Source: Aphrocallistes beatrix
Lineage: Eukaryota; Porifera; Hexactinellida; Sceptrulophora; Aphrocallistidae
Assembly: GCA_963281255.1 (NCBI GenBank)
Contig: OY725496.1
Location: 806,001-870,000, forward strand
Direction of reading: 5' to 3'
Length of the DNA stretch: 64,000 bases
Shown here: in pieces, positions 32,349 through 44,178 of the stretch
Layout of the letters: every line of letters starts with the position of its first letter
Position numbering within the stretch: the first letter of the stretch is position 1
Made by a program: the position numbers and the translations under genes
Notes under the pieces: model-generated
Databases searched by the model: none
What the model saw: only the letters and a program-made list of their open reading frames with translations
What the model was told of the DNA's origin: nothing

Positions 32349-33458
32349 TATACCGATTTGTAACCATTCTTGAAGTCAGTAGAGCAACAGTACTTACAGG
32401 TCATTTCATTAGTACTGGGGCGTTATCAGTATTCAGAAGTTAGTGGAATTATCCTATTTTCGATTTGTCCATTGTATAGCTCAGGGGATCAGCTTTCGAT
32501 TTGCATACATAATTACTGTGATAGGACAATTATTATGGTTCCTACATCCGATTTAAGTACATCAGTTTAGGATACTGCCTTCGAACGTGAATTTTGAGTT
32601 CCCTAAGGCTGTAATTCATTTCTGAGCAAATTTAGGTTAAAACTGATCCTTCCATTAAATTCTACATATTAAAAAACACATAAATATTTATTTATTTGTA
32701 GAATTATGGTTTTAGACTGGGGAATAAATTGTTTATGAAATGGTATACTACCACTTTTGTCCCATTTTTAGGGGGAGAAAATTGGGAAAAATCCACGTAA
32801 AGTTGCATAATTACTTTTTATCACAGGTTATTGTATTGAACACCTCCCGTTTACTTCATCACACAAATGTTCTCAATTATTTGACCTTTTAATGATCTTA
32901 TTCCACGAATTCTAAAAAATATCACCAAATTCATTTTTAAGCCATTTTCAATTGGGAGATTCCAATTTTTCAAGTCACCTAAACCTCGAACATACCAATC
33001 ACCATAATTGTTCAAGCACAACAATCCTATATGCAAATCGAAAATAGTATTGTATTTTCACTAACTTAATCATTGTGTGAAACTTCCCATCCAGGCTTAG
33101 TATCACTGTAATAATATTTTGTCTAAACTAACGGAGTTATGGAGCGCTGATTCAAAACTACAGCCACGCGTCTTAGAGTAACAGCCTTTTTGTTTCTATA
33201 AATTTTTAGAACATTCAACAAGTCACAAAAAGGATCCTTTCTTAGAAGAAACACTGGTTTGGGAAATAGGAATGGCGCTAACGTACAAAATTTGAAGAAG
33301 TTGAGATACAATTCTTACCACAAGTAAAAAGGTAAAATAGCTAACTGCAATTTTAAGATATAACATAAGGTTTGGGAAGGAAATCATACTAAGAGAATAA
33401 AATAAAATAAATTCTGACAAATATTTGGAACTAAAAAGAAAACAATGTTATAAATAAG
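32349..33458. other. flank between NHL genes a and b
   Basis: The part from about 33070 to the gene (TAATATTTTGTCTAAACTAACGG, ACTACAGCCACGCGT) is shared with the 3' flank of copy c (38270-38630), and part of it with those of d and f. No gene beyond short unsupported ORFs. Confidence 0.5.
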
Positions 33459-34667
33459 TTAGTAAATTTGGAAGCATTTGTAATTAGAATTGTTGATAAC
33501 GACAATACGCTGTTGATTATCCATAGCGACACCTCTAGGTAGAATTAGAAATCTTTTACCTAGTGTCTCTACACATTCTCCTAAAGGATTGAATACTTTC
33601 AAACAACTAGCTTCATAGTCACTAACTATAAAGTAACCCTTATTGTCAATTGTGAAGAAGAATGCGTGAGATATCTGACTCTGTAGTCCTGTGAAATGGA
33701 TAGAACGGAGATATTTGTGTTCTGTATTGAATGTGTGAATTGTACTATTAAGCAGAACGAGAACAAATATCTGATTTTTGAATAGTTTGATATCTTCTGG
33801 ATATTCTAGTTTTCCAAAATTCTTTACAAATGTCAGATCTAGTTTCAACACTTCGATTCTGTTATGTCCAAAATTACAAATATACACAAATTCATTATGT
33901 ACGCACATACCAGTTGGACTCTTAAGCTGAATAGCATTCTCACCTTCTAAGCTAGTACTCTTCACAAACCTTCCAGTTTTAGCAAACTTGGAAATTACTG
34001 AATTTGATCGACTTGAGACAAATAGGAATTCTCCAAATAGACAGATGCGAGAAGGGCTATTCAACTTTTTCTCCCCAAATTTTCCAATAAAGTCTCCTTC
34101 AGAAGTATAGACACAGACTAAGTCCTTATAGTAATCAAGAATAAACACTTCGTTACTCAAATCATCAACAGATATACCTTGTGGATTAAAAACTTCTCCT
34201 TCACCGTATCCTCTCTTCCCCTTCATGACAAGAGGTTCTCTTCTCTTACAATACTCCACTGCTTCTATTTCTCTCAAATGCATTCTCTTTACACAATCAG
34301 AAAACTCTTCATTATTTAGGACAAACTTTAGAGAAGAAACCTGATCTAAATTCGCTTTTTTTTCAATCAACTTTTTAATGTCATCATCATATGTTTTAAC
34401 TACGATTTCCTTACTTTTAGAGATCAAATTCATTTTCAACACTTCGTTGGTTGCTCTTGTGATCTCTTCCAGTTGTTGTATCGCTTCTGACAGTTCCTTA
34501 TGCTGCTGGTAGAGTTCTCTCATCTTCTTCACTCTCTTAAGAAGAGACACTCTTCGTGTTTCGAGGAGAGAATGGAAGTGAGAGAACTTCTCTTCTATTT
34601 CCTGTGCCAAAGCATCGAAAAGATGCAATCCCTCCAAACCCCCTCCAATACCTTCACGCGTAGCCAT
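33459..34667 (-). CDS. coiled-coil/NHL-repeat protein b (402 aa)
   Basis: Same design as copy a. It is two residues shorter because the FGEDKLEYPED blade turn of other copies is here FGKLEYPED. Blade 1-2 residues differ from copy a (VFILDYYKDLVCVY; GKFGEKKLNSPSRICL), while the stretch from LEGENAIQLK to FTGLQSQISHAFFF is almost unchanged. Residues 17-18 are LF where others have RF. The upstream block is conserved (34668-34775). Intact. Confidence 0.85.
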   Translation of the reverse strand: MATREGIGGGLEGLHLFDALAQEIEEKFSHFHSLLETRRVSLLKRVKKMRELYQQHKELSEAIQQLEEITRATNEVLKMNLISKSKEIVVKTYDDDIKKLIEKKANLDQVSSLKFVLNNEEFSDCVKRMHLREIEAVEYCKRREPLVMKGKRGYGEGEVFNPQGISVDDLSNEVFILDYYKDLVCVYTSEGDFIGKFGEKKLNSPSRICLFGEFLFVSSRSNSVISKFAKTGRFVKSTSLEGENAIQLKSPTGMCVHNEFVYICNFGHNRIEVLKLDLTFVKNFGKLEYPEDIKLFKNQIFVLVLLNSTIHTFNTEHKYLRSIHFTGLQSQISHAFFFTIDNKGYFIVSDYEASCLKVFNPLGECVETLGKRFLILPRGVAMDNQQRIVVINNSNYKCFQIY

Positions 34668-34780
34668 TCACTCAATAGAACTCAATAATAATTATAATGT
34701 GTATATCTAGTTGAGATGTAATTAAATACGAATTATCATTCTTAATAGTGTCTAGAGAGATATCTAATTACAGGGAAAAT
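34668..34780 (-). promoter_or_regulatory. conserved upstream block of NHL gene b
   Basis: Matches the block of gene a, including CATTATAATTATTATTGAG on the minus strand and the TAGAGAGATATCTAATTACA end. Confidence 0.5.
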
Positions 34781-34979
34781 TCCAAACAACAAAACTATCC
34801 ATGGTTATGTTAAATAAAATATCACCAATTTACGCAACAGCAGGGGTGTTGGCTAGACATTCTCAAGAGGAGGAGACAGATTTTTAAAATAGAGCGTACT
34901 TTAGGGAGATCTGGGCTATTTGCCCAAATCCCCTAAAGGATGTTTCATATGTCCACATATGGATCTACATACTACTGCA

Positions 34980-36890
34980 GGGTTCGGCAAACTCCGGCTT
35001 AGCTTGTATCCCAAAATTTTGAAAAATTTGATTTGTATATGACCAAGATTCCCTAGTAACTCAAATTCCAAACGGAAACAATCATTAATATAGAAGCCAA
35101 TATTTGGAAAATACTAATCCCAAACCTGGGATAGGGCAGGTCCGGCTCCAAGAATGAAAAACTTGGTGACTATGGTGCTCACTCAAATTTTTGGCCTATG
35201 CTGTGTCTCTCCCTGGACACGTACTACCACATCATAGGCGTCAGGTTTTGGGAAATAGAATAAAACCTCAAAAGGCCAAGAGCGAGCGGAGCGAGCGACG
35301 GTAAGAGGGCTCTGGGGGGTTTACACTCCAGAAAATTTTTAACTCTTGGACCCTCAAATATCGATATACAGCTATTGTTGTTACCTAAGGAAAACAAAAT
35401 CTCGGACTATAGTGAAATAAAAATGTAATTGGGACATATATCTAGAGTCTAGACTCAATTAACATAATTTTGGAGTTTAGTTGTAACCTATTAGTTTTTG
35501 TAAAGTCCTGCCATACCACAGCTTCCTCCACTGCTCCACTGTCCGGCACCACAGGCTCCAAACCTGGAGTGGCTGCCACCCCCAGGTACCCACACTTGGT
35601 GCCTATGTACCACATACCACTATATATACTTTTGTATTCAAAAGGAACATCATATCATCTTTCCGAAGTCGTATCGTCCTGACACGCCATAACAGGGTAG
35701 GGAGAACTGTCACTATTCACAATTACACAAATTGGATATATTAAAGTTAAACACTTAATTAGAAAACAGGTTAACGATCGATACGAATGATCCGACAAAT
35801 AGCAGAACCGAAGGAGTGAGCATTCATCTTTATTCAAAGAGGCAACACAAATACTTCAGTACCTCCTTGGGAGATTTACTATTCGAGGTAATATGGTATT
35901 TAATAATGGCTGAAATATACCTTGATTAGATTCAAAATAATAGATGCAAAGTTTCACAGCTATGAGTATGAGATAAAACTTGGGAGTGGAGCGGTAGAAA
36001 CGAGCAACTGTTAGGCTGATCAGGGAGGCTTACCCAAAGAAAAAGACACATATACCGATTTGTAACCATTCTTGAGTCAGTAGAGCCACAATACAAACTC
36101 ATTTTTTCATAAATTGGTCATGATATTAAAAAAAACTATCTTTGAACTGGCAACTTTCTCATGCTCTACCCTCAATCCAAAGAATGGCAGATGTTTTGTC
36201 GTTGAAAACTCTTCGAATCATTTTCATTTTCCTATTCATTCTAACAAAAAATAAATGATAATCACCCACCTCCTCACGAAATAAAAATACCACTCTCAGG
36301 TGCCATTTGATATTATTTCAAACTCAAATGCCCACTTTCTCTTATACAAAATACTCTCCAAAATGCTCACTCTCTGATCAATTCTATTCAGCAATAGAAC
36401 AATTCATGTTTCCCAAGTTTTCCATTCTAAAATATCAGTGACGAAACATTCATTTACCCAATCTGACTATTGTAGAGATATATTCAAAATATATTAATCA
36501 TATCTATGCTCATATTCAAGAAACAAGATTATTACTTATATCGAAGCGGGAATTGACACAGATTGGTCTGTATTAATAGCTTCACCCTCTTACCCTATAA
36601 ATATTCAATTCCCAATTTGTTGTTTAACTTTCAATCCACATTAATTTATTTCTCAAACCTCTCCATTCTCCAAGAAATGTGTAGGCTCAGATTACATTAC
36701 CGAAGCAATGTAATTGAGAGTGAAATGCTAGAGTGAGGTTAGAACCTTCAGCTCAGAACCAGGAACTCACTCCCTCTCAGGACGACGGACAGTCGCAGTC
36801 CAGAGTGAAAGCTTGTGGCAAGGGACAGGAAGTGATTTGTAGAATGACTCGTCTGGCCCGGCGAGAACAAAACACTGGACTAGGACTGAC
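34980..36890. repeat. duplicated intergenic segment (related to 54230-55670)
   Basis: Shared landmarks in the same order: AGATTCCCTAGTAACTCA, ATATAGAAGCCAATATTTGG, GGCACGTACTACCACATA-like, TTTCCGAAGTCGTATCGTCC, CTTGGGAGATTTACTATTCG, CACATTAATTTAT, and the GGAACTCACTCCCTCTCAGG block. The two copies are clearly diverged with indels. The short ORF at 35470-35682 is not supported by its counterpart. Another copy of the GGAGCGAGCGA motif cluster is near 35282-35300. Confidence 0.7.
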
Positions 36891-37217
36891 TTGTATACGG
36901 CCCTAGTTCTCTAAATTAATAAATTTGAGTCAATTACAAGAAAAGAATGTGAAATAGGGTGACTTGGTAGCTTTATGAGAATGTGTGTGAACAGATTTGA
37001 AACATAATTAGAAAAAATAATTGTGCTTGTACAAGAAAGTATTAATTTAGCATAAACTTGGGCATGTCATTGGGTGGGCAACCTCCCCCTTACTTTTCAA
37101 AGGTGTAGATAGTTTCTACGTTCTTCTATCCAATTTCTGTTTATCTCGTTAATTTTGGTGAAACAAATAGTTCATATCACGAACAACCATTAAGATTAAT
37201 CGTGTAATATAATATTT
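36891..37217. other. intergenic between duplication and A1 insertion
   Basis: AT-rich, contains a diverged copy of the 29840-29925 region. No gene. Confidence 0.35.
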
Positions 37218-38014
37218 ACAAGCACGCTTCGCTTGCTTGCGCTGCGCGGCTTGCGGACACTGCGTGTCCGCAGAGTCGCCCTGCGGGCGCCTGGAGTTAC
37301 CTAATTTAACATATTTTGGGAATTATATTTCTTAATATAAATATTGTAAACAAAGGTCAACGAATAATTTCTCATATGGATCTGAAAATATAATATTCGA
37401 AATCTACACCCCTAAAAACCCCATGTCAACCGTTGGAAGCTAGTTTCCAGCCTATTTTTGTAATTTGTTTACTTTATGTATCTATTGTAAACAAAAGTAA
37501 ACAATAATTTATCATATCGATCTGAAAATATGATATTCGAAATCTACACCCCTAAAAACCGCATGTCAACCGTTGGAAGCTAGTCTCTAGCATTATTTTC
37601 AAAATTCATCAAAAGGTGTGAAAATATGTATATACTAGTAAAGGTGTGAAAATATGCAGATCTTTTTTATAGCCATACACTATAATACATTTAAGATATC
37701 AAACATAAGTTGTGGCTTTGAAGTAGTATTAATAAGAATGACGATCTAAATATTGTAGTGTCGTACTTGTACAATGATTTCTATTGTAATAGTGTAGTCA
37801 TTTATTTTGTATAGAAAAGGTGCGAAAAATTGTTTTCCATTTTTTTTGCAGAGGTGTGAAAATTTCGCTTAGATCTTAGAACTTAATCGTAGATCCATCA
37901 TTTGACACCTACATGCCAATTTTCGTATCTCTACGACTTACCAATTCTTCAATCAATTCGGACAAACAAACAAAAAAACAAAAAAAAACATCCTGGAGTT
38001 TTAATATATAAGAT
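37218..38014 (-). mobile_element. type A1 Helitron-like element, reversed
   Basis: In plus-strand order: the GC-rich hairpin block (ACAAGCACGCTTCGC, GCGGACACTGCGTGTCCGC, CGCCCTGCGGGCG), two full 140-bp units, the TTCACACC blocks, the AACAAACAAACAAAA run, and the terminus TTTTAATATATAAGAT. Both ends are present. It interrupts the duplicated flank; the continuation lies at about 38130 onward. Confidence 0.75.
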
Positions 38015-38633
38015 TATCTATACAATAGGCACTAGCGTCGAGAGGAGAGGGAAGGAGATAGGCGAGGGAATTACCAAGGGGTCCGGGTCTAAAGGGGACC
38101 CGAAAAAAATTCGGTCTATGATAGAATGCTTCATTGGCTTTTATGGCTGTGTTATTAAGTAGACAAGGAGAAAGTAAACTTAGCGCTAGTTCAAGCAATA
38201 CCTTGGTTATTCAATCAATATGGGAAACTTATGGAAAACGCAGTCCTGGATTAGTATCAGCGAATCAGTAATAATATTCTGTAAAAACTAAGGAGTTACG
38301 GAGCTAAAGTCTAAAACTACAGCCACGCGTAATAGAGTGACAGCATTTATGTTTCTTTATATTTTTAGAACATTGAACAAGTCACAACTTGTCATTACAG
38401 AAACTAAACTGACTTTACAGACCCCTTCCTAGAGAGAGCACTGGTTTGGGAATAGGAATGCCATTAGCGTACGAAATTTGAGGAAGAAGTTGAGATAATT
38501 TGTTTTATAAAACAGTTAAAAGGTAAAATAGTTAACTGGAATTCTAAGATACAACATAAGGTTTGGGGATGAAATCAATAAATATATTCTAACAAATATC
38601 CCGAACTAAAAAGAAAATAATGGTATAAATAAG
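38015..38633. other. 3' flank of NHL gene c
   Basis: 38125-38230 continues the duplicated segment (TTATGGCTGTGTTA, GACAAGGAGAAAGTAAACTT also at 55676-55710). 38270-38630 is the common NHL 3' flank. No separate gene. Confidence 0.5.
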
Positions 38634-39848
38634 TTAGTAAACTTGTAAGCATTTGAAGTTCAGATTGTTAATAACGACAATACGTTGTTGATTATCCATA
38701 GCGACACCTTGAGGAAAAAATAGAAATCCTTCTCCTAGTGTCTCTATACATTCTCCTGAAGGATTGAATACTTTCAAACAACCAGCATTTCTGTCACTAA
38801 CTATAAAGTTACCTTTATTGTCAATTGTGAAGAAGAAAGCGTTAGATATCTGACTCTGTAGTCCTGTGAAATGGATAGAACGGAGATAATTGTGTTCTGT
38901 ATTGAATGTGTGAATTGTACTATTAAGCTGAACGAGAACAAATATCTGATTTTTGAATACTTTGATATCTTCTGGATATTCTAGTTTGTCTTCTCCGAAA
39001 TTCTTAACAAATGTCAGATCTAGTTTCAACACTTCGATTCTGTTATGTCCAGAATTACAAATATACACAAATTCATTATGTACGCACAGACCTCTTGGAC
39101 TCTTAAGCTGAATAGCATTCTCACCTTCTAAGCTAGTACTCTTCACAAACTCTCCAGCTTTAGTAAACTTGGAAATTACTGAATTTGATAGACTCGAGAC
39201 AAATATGAATTCTCCAGATAGACATATACGAGAAGGGTTATTCAACTCCTTCTCTCCAAATTTTCTCACAAAATCTCCTTCAGAAGTATAGACACATACT
39301 AAGTGCCTATAGTAATCAACAACAAACACTTTGTTATTCAAATCGTCAATAGATATAGCATGAGGAGTAATAACTTCTCCTTCACCAAATCCTCTCTTCC
39401 CCTTCATGACAAGAGGTTCTCTTCTTTTACAATACTCCACTGCTTCTATTTCTCTCAAATACATTCTCTTTACACAATCAGAAAACTCTTCACTATTTCC
39501 GAAAAACATTAGAGTAGAAACCTGATCTAAATCTGTTTTTTTTTCAGTTAACGTTTTAATGCCATCATTACACGTTTTAATTACGATTTCTTTGCTCCGT
39601 GCTGCCAAATTCATTTTCAACATTTCATTTGTTGCTTTTCTGATTCCTTCCAGCTGTTCTATCGTCTCGGACAGTTCCTGATGTTGCTGGTAGAGTTCTC
39701 TCATCTTCTTCACTCTCTCAAGAAGAGACACTCTTCGTGTTTCGAGGAGAGAATGGAAGTGAGAGAACTTCTCTTCTATTTCCTGTGTCAAAGCATCGAA
39801 CCGATCCAATCCCTCCAAACCTCCTCCAATACCTTCACGCGTAGCCAT
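38634..39848 (-). CDS. coiled-coil/NHL-repeat protein c (404 aa)
   Basis: Intact paralogue; ATG at 39848. Copy-specific residues lie in the coiled coil (LERVKKMRELYQQHQELSET, AARSKEIVIKTCNDGIKTL) and blade 1 (VFVVDYYRHLVCVY). The late blades carry SDRNAGCLKVFN, shared with copy e, which suggests exchange between copies. Ends FKCLQVY instead of YKCFQIY. Confidence 0.85.
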   Translation of the reverse strand: MATREGIGGGLEGLDRFDALTQEIEEKFSHFHSLLETRRVSLLERVKKMRELYQQHQELSETIEQLEGIRKATNEMLKMNLAARSKEIVIKTCNDGIKTLTEKKTDLDQVSTLMFFGNSEEFSDCVKRMYLREIEAVEYCKRREPLVMKGKRGFGEGEVITPHAISIDDLNNKVFVVDYYRHLVCVYTSEGDFVRKFGEKELNNPSRICLSGEFIFVSSLSNSVISKFTKAGEFVKSTSLEGENAIQLKSPRGLCVHNEFVYICNSGHNRIEVLKLDLTFVKNFGEDKLEYPEDIKVFKNQIFVLVQLNSTIHTFNTEHNYLRSIHFTGLQSQISNAFFFTIDNKGNFIVSDRNAGCLKVFNPSGECIETLGEGFLFFPQGVAMDNQQRIVVINNLNFKCLQVY

Positions 39849-39960
39849 TCACTCAATAGAACTCAATAATAATTATAATGTGCACATATCTAGCTGAGAT
39901 GTACATAATTATATACGAATATTAGTATTAATAGTGTCTAAAGAGATATCCAATTACAGT
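39849..39960 (-). promoter_or_regulatory. conserved upstream block of NHL gene c
   Basis: Same block as genes a and b with minor changes (GTACATAATTATATACGAAT segment). Confidence 0.45.
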
Positions 39961-40014
39961 ATTTGGTGAATATTATATTATAGTAAAGTAGACTGTAGTA
40001 ATAATTATGTACAG

Positions 40015-40120
40015 TGGAGTCTACCGGGATACCGACAGTTCGAGACGCGACATTTCGATACGCGACAGTTCGATACGAAACAGTTCGATACTACATTAAA
40101 CCAAATGTAAGTGTAGTGTA
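40015..40120 (+). repeat. one end of a pogo-like repeat
   Basis: CAGTGGAGTCTACCGGGATA followed by three or four spaced copies of CGACAGTTCGATACG. No matching opposite end was found nearby. CAGTGGAGTATCCC near 53840 is a possible relative at the same relative position upstream of NHL copy f. Confidence 0.4.
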
Positions 40121-41300
40121 ATAGTTACAAACAACAAATTCATAAATAGTCCCCGAGAAACGTCATCCCTATAGAACAGACAAAAGCCATGTCCAATATG
40201 TCCGTTATTTATATAGGTATGAGGTAGGGAGGAGGAGATGCTAGCTTAATTAAGGGATAAGCGTGAAAAAGTGTGAAAGCTGCTGACTGGGATTACCGAC
40301 ACCTGATTCCAAGTACTCCCTCTAACATACCAGAAATTTCTATATGGAAACTTGTCACTCTTCGCTAAAGTCAAAAACAGAAATTTACTGATTTCTCAGA
40401 ATTAACGGAAATAAAATATTGATAATTGATTTTCTAAGATTTCAGTTTTTCAAAGGGAGGATCACAAAAAAACAGTTCACAAAAATCACAAAAACATCAA
40501 AAAAAACAGTAAAACTAACGCCTAAGAGGAACTCGTCCATCGGGACAGCGGGAAATTATCTGGCAGCCGGTATGATAAAGTGTACACGTTCGAAAAGTCT
40601 AGTCACTCTCACCCATTCTTCTTCTACCAGAAAGCCACTCTTCTGTAGCACCTCGTACTCATCATCCTGATCGCCTTCCGCCAAATCCGGTTCTGAATCA
40701 GAGTCTGCGGTGTAGTCTTGCTAGGTTGGAAGTACAGTTCTCAATCCTGTCTCACTTCACTGCCTTCACGACGCATCGCGGAGAGTCTTGGATTGTTCCA
40801 GTGTGTAGATACATCTCTGTCAGGAGTGCAGACAGAGACATCACACACAGGAGAGAAGTGGTGCGAGGACAGCTGTTGAGAGACTTGGACTTAATGCGTT
40901 ATGACACTGAACCTCTCCACGTCTGCACTATCCATACTGTAGAACTCTGACATACAATACCAGAGCATTAAGCGTATCTGCCTCTAATATATAGAGTTAG
41001 AGCTCCTGCTCCTGGAATGAAGAGCTCGTTCTCCTATGCGCTCCTTTAAAATACAATTCTAAATTTATTCTAAAATAGTAGACACCACTGAAATTCTATG
41101 CACATTCACATACCTTTCGAAGGGCATGCCCTTTTAGAAAAAAGTTTTGAATATTAATACGTAGTATTTTACCTTTTTAGGCCACTTTCTAAGTTTTACT
41201 TTACCCAAATTTTTAACTCCAGTAGGAAACGTTGAGAAAATTTGTTAGAAATTAGACGAAAAAACTATATTAAAGGAGTGCGCACTTCAAAATAGGAGGA
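40121..41300. other. upstream flank of gene c with GC-richer islands
   Basis: Mostly non-coding. The interval 40523-40720 is less AT-rich and reads on the minus strand as an acidic peptide (TADSDSEPDLAEGDQDDEYE, then FLVEEEWVRVTRLFERV) ending in a stop. A plus-strand frame at 40726-40950 is also open. Neither is recognised; they may be remnants of a decayed gene. Confidence 0.3.
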
Positions 41301-41484
41301 GGTCCTCCAATGGCGTCCAATACCATACGGTATACGCGTAGGTCCTCGTGGTCCCGCTTGTCCTTCTACAAGAGCACGATAAACAACTACCATGTTCGTA
41401 GATTTCTCGCTAATGTGTCTCCATTATCAACCGGTGGAATACTCGCAGGAAGAACATCACCAACAGACTTTCCCATCCTCCAAA
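41301..41484. repeat. duplicated segment, homologous to 59930-60110
   Basis: Shared TACGGTATACRCGTAGGYCC, CTCGYGGTCCYGCTTGTCC, CGCAGGAAGAACATCA and CAGACTTT-CCATCCTC blocks in order. The match resumes after the inserted hAT-like element at 42288. Some minus-strand frames look coding-like (SVGDVLPA / SVDDVLPA) in both copies but both are broken. Confidence 0.7.
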
Positions 41485-42119
41485 CAGGGCCGGCGACAGG
41501 GGGGGTAGCTTGGGGTAAAACCGGGGGGGCCGTGGTAAATAGGGGGCCCGGGGTAAATAGGGACCCCAGGTCGGCATGTAATAGTTTCTTTAGGATTTAA
41601 GATGTCCATTGTAATTGTGTCTTGTATGTATACAAGCGCGCTTGCTTGCGATGCGCGGCTGGCGGACACTTCGTGTCCGCCGGAGGCTCCCTTCGGTCGC
41701 CTGGAGTCACATTGGTTAATTATAAGGGAGATAACATCTCCAAATATGTCTGTTCTACTGTGCTAATCGATATCACTCGAAAAATCACCAAATTTGTCAA
41801 TTTAAAAATTTTTGATGCGTAATGATGACGTCATAACAAAGTGATGAGTCATCATTTTTTGATGAAAGTCGCATCATATGTGAGGTATGTTAGTATACAG
41901 ATTCTATTAAAATTTCAGCCTTCTATCTCCTATAATGGCTGAGTTATGCCCGAATAACTGTGTTGCTTAACTTTTAAAAATGTGACAATGACGTCATAAT
42001 TCCATGATGAGTCGACATTTTGCTCTGAACTCAGAACTTACTGGAGCCATAGCCAAAAGACTCCCACATGCCAAAAATCAGCCTTCTGCGCCCGGCAGTT
42101 TCTTCAATCAATTCGTTAC

Positions 42120-42150
<31 letters not shown>

Positions 42151-42287
42151 CATCGAGTTTTAATAGTAAGGATAATAAGCTTGTATCACAATATGAATTC
42201 CTTTGTTTCAGTTTTCACTAATAGAATAATGGAGGGGCCCGGCCAGAAATCTTACTAGGGGGCCCGTAAATTCTGTCGCCGGCCCTG
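41485..42287. mobile_element. non-autonomous hAT element with perfect TSD
   Basis: The 15-bp TIR CAGGGCCGGCGACAG is perfect at both ends, and the 8-bp CCTCCAAA stands outside both (41477-41484, 42288-42295). The duplicated segment at 60085-60115 lacks the element, a direct empty site. The interior is GGGGGCCC-rich at both ends, and a type B Helitron-like element fills most of it. No transposase. TIR differs from that of the autonomous hAT at 25210. Confidence 0.92.
41632..42173 (-). mobile_element. type B Helitron-like element, reversed, complete
   Basis: Plus-strand order: ACAAGCGCGCTTGC, hairpins GCGGACACTTCGTGTCCGC and GGCTCCCTTCGGTCGCC, the AGATAACATCTCC block, ATGATGACGTCATAAC, a (TA)n tract at 42119-42147, then the 5' terminus as CATCGAGTTTTAATAGTAAGGAT. 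Nested in the hAT-like element. Confidence 0.75.
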
Positions 42288-42707
42288 CCTCCAAACACTC
42301 TAAAAGGAATGTACTAGTGCTATGCTCAGTACAGTGAAGAGAAATAAACGTGGAAATTCTAGTCAAGACCCTTGACTATCATGGTTGTACGGTATAACAT
42401 GGAATCTGAACACGGATTTTTTCTATCACCAGAAGTGCCAGCACAGAAATTAATATGACGCGTTACGGATCCTTTCTTAGAGAGAACACTGGTTTGGAGA
42501 ATAGGAATGTCCGCGTCCGTTAGCGAAGTAAATTTGAGATAGGAGCAGAGATAATTCTTTTGTAAAAAACAAGTAAAAAAAGTAAAATAGATAACTAGAA
42601 TTCTAAGATATAAAATAAGGTTTAAGGAGGATATCACACTAAGAAAATAAAATAAAATAGAACTGTAAAATATTGGGAACTAATTAACAAATAAAGTTGC
42701 AAATAAG
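42288..42707. repeat. 3' flank of NHL gene d, homologous to 60110-60330
   Basis: Shared GGAATGTACTAGTGCTA, GTACGGTATAACATGGAATC and GGAACACTGGTTTGGA-like blocks, then the common NHL 3' flank. No gene. Confidence 0.6.
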
Positions 42708-43921
42708 TCAGTAAATTTGGAAGCATTTGTAATTCAGCTCGTTAACAATGATAATACGCTGTTGATTATCCATAGCGACACCTTGAGGTCGAAGCAGAAA
42801 TGCTCCTCCGAGTGTCTCTACATATTCTCCTGAAGGATTGAATACTTTCAAACAACCAGCTTTATAGTCATTAACTATAAAGTTACCTTTATTGTCAATT
42901 GTGAAGAAGAAAGCGTGAGATATCTGACTCTGTAGTCCTGTGAAATAGATAGAACGGAGAAAATTGTGTTCTGTATTGAATGTGTGAATTGTACTATTAT
43001 GCTGAACGAGAACAAATATCTGATTTTTGAATAGTTTGATATCTTGTGGATATTTGAGTTTGTCTTCCCCGAAATTCTTAATAAATGTCAGATCTAGTTT
43101 CAATACTTCGATTCTGTTATGACCTCTATTACAAATATACACAAATTCATTATGTATGCACAGACCTCTTGGACTCTTAAGCTGAATAGCATTCTCACCT
43201 TCTAAGCTAGAACTCTTCACAAACTCTCCAGTTTTAGCAAACTTGGAAATTTTTGAACTTGATGGACTTGAGACAAATATGGATTCTCCAGATAGACAGA
43301 TACGAGAAGGGTTATTCAACCTTTTCTCCCAAATTTTCTAATAAAATCTCCTTCAGAAGTATAGACACATACTAAGGCCTGATAGTAATCAACAACAAAC
43401 ACTTCGTTACTCGTATTGTCAATAGATATACCATGAGGAGTAATAACTTCTCCCTCACCAAAACCTCTCTTCCCCTTCATGACAAGAGGTTGTCTTCTTT
43501 TACAATATTCCACTCCTTCTATTTCTCTCAAATGCATTCTCTTTACATCATCAGAAAACTCTTCAATATTTATGACAAACTTTAGAGCAGAAACTTGATC
43601 TAAATCCGCCTTTTTACTACTCAATTCTTTAATGTCGTCATCCCATATTTTCATTGCGTTTTCTTTGCTTCTTGTGGCTAAATTCATTTTCAACATTTCA
43701 TTGGTTGCTATTCTGATTCCTTCCAGCTGTTTTATCGTCTCTGACAGTTCCTGATGTTGCTGGTAGAGTTCTCTCATCTTCTTCACTCTCTCAAGAAGAG
43801 ACACTCTTCGTGTTTCGAGGAGAGAATGGAAGTGAGAGAACTTCTCTTCTATTTCCTGCGTCAAAGCATCGAACCGATCCAATATCTCCAAACCTCCACC
43901 AATACCTTCACGCGTAGCCAT
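42708..43921 (-). pseudogene. coiled-coil/NHL-repeat gene d, one-base frameshift
   Basis: N-terminal frame 43316-43921 and C-terminal frame 42708-43319 together cover the full family length. They separate at about 43320-43330, where a GGGG run in the paralogues (KFGEK) is GGG here, so translation ends at KFGRKG. Everything else, including the upstream block (43922-44030) and blade motifs, is preserved, so the damage is recent or a sequencing error. Blade variants: VFVVDYYQALVCVY, SSPSSSKISKF. Confidence 0.85.
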
Positions 43922-44030
43922 TCACTCAATAATATTTATAATGTGTATCTAGCTGAGATGTAATTAAATATGAATTAATATTCATAATTGTGTCTAGAGA
44001 GATATCCAATTATAGTATTTGGTTGTACAA
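43922..44030 (-). promoter_or_regulatory. conserved upstream block of NHL copy d
   Basis: Shorter version of the family block (about 12 bp missing between the ATG and the TATAAT-like core), still followed by TAGCTGAGATGTAATTAAAT. Confidence 0.4.
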
Positions 44031-44043
44031 TTATATTATAGTA

Positions 44044-44178
44044 CAGTGGCATAGCGGAAATAGTTCGACTTTCCATTAAAGGAAATAATTTACATAAAAA
44101 CCACCATTAATCCCAATGATAAAAAGCCGAACTATTTCCTTTTTTGAAAAGTCCAACCATTTCCGCATTATCTAGTAC
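44044..44178. mobile_element. small pogo-like MITE
   Basis: Left end CAGTGGCATAGCGGAAATAG. The right end, reversed, carries ATGCGGAAATGGTTGGAC, matching imperfectly. Interior has a second inverted pair (AGTTCGAC ... GTCCAACC). Located upstream of copy d. Confidence 0.45.
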
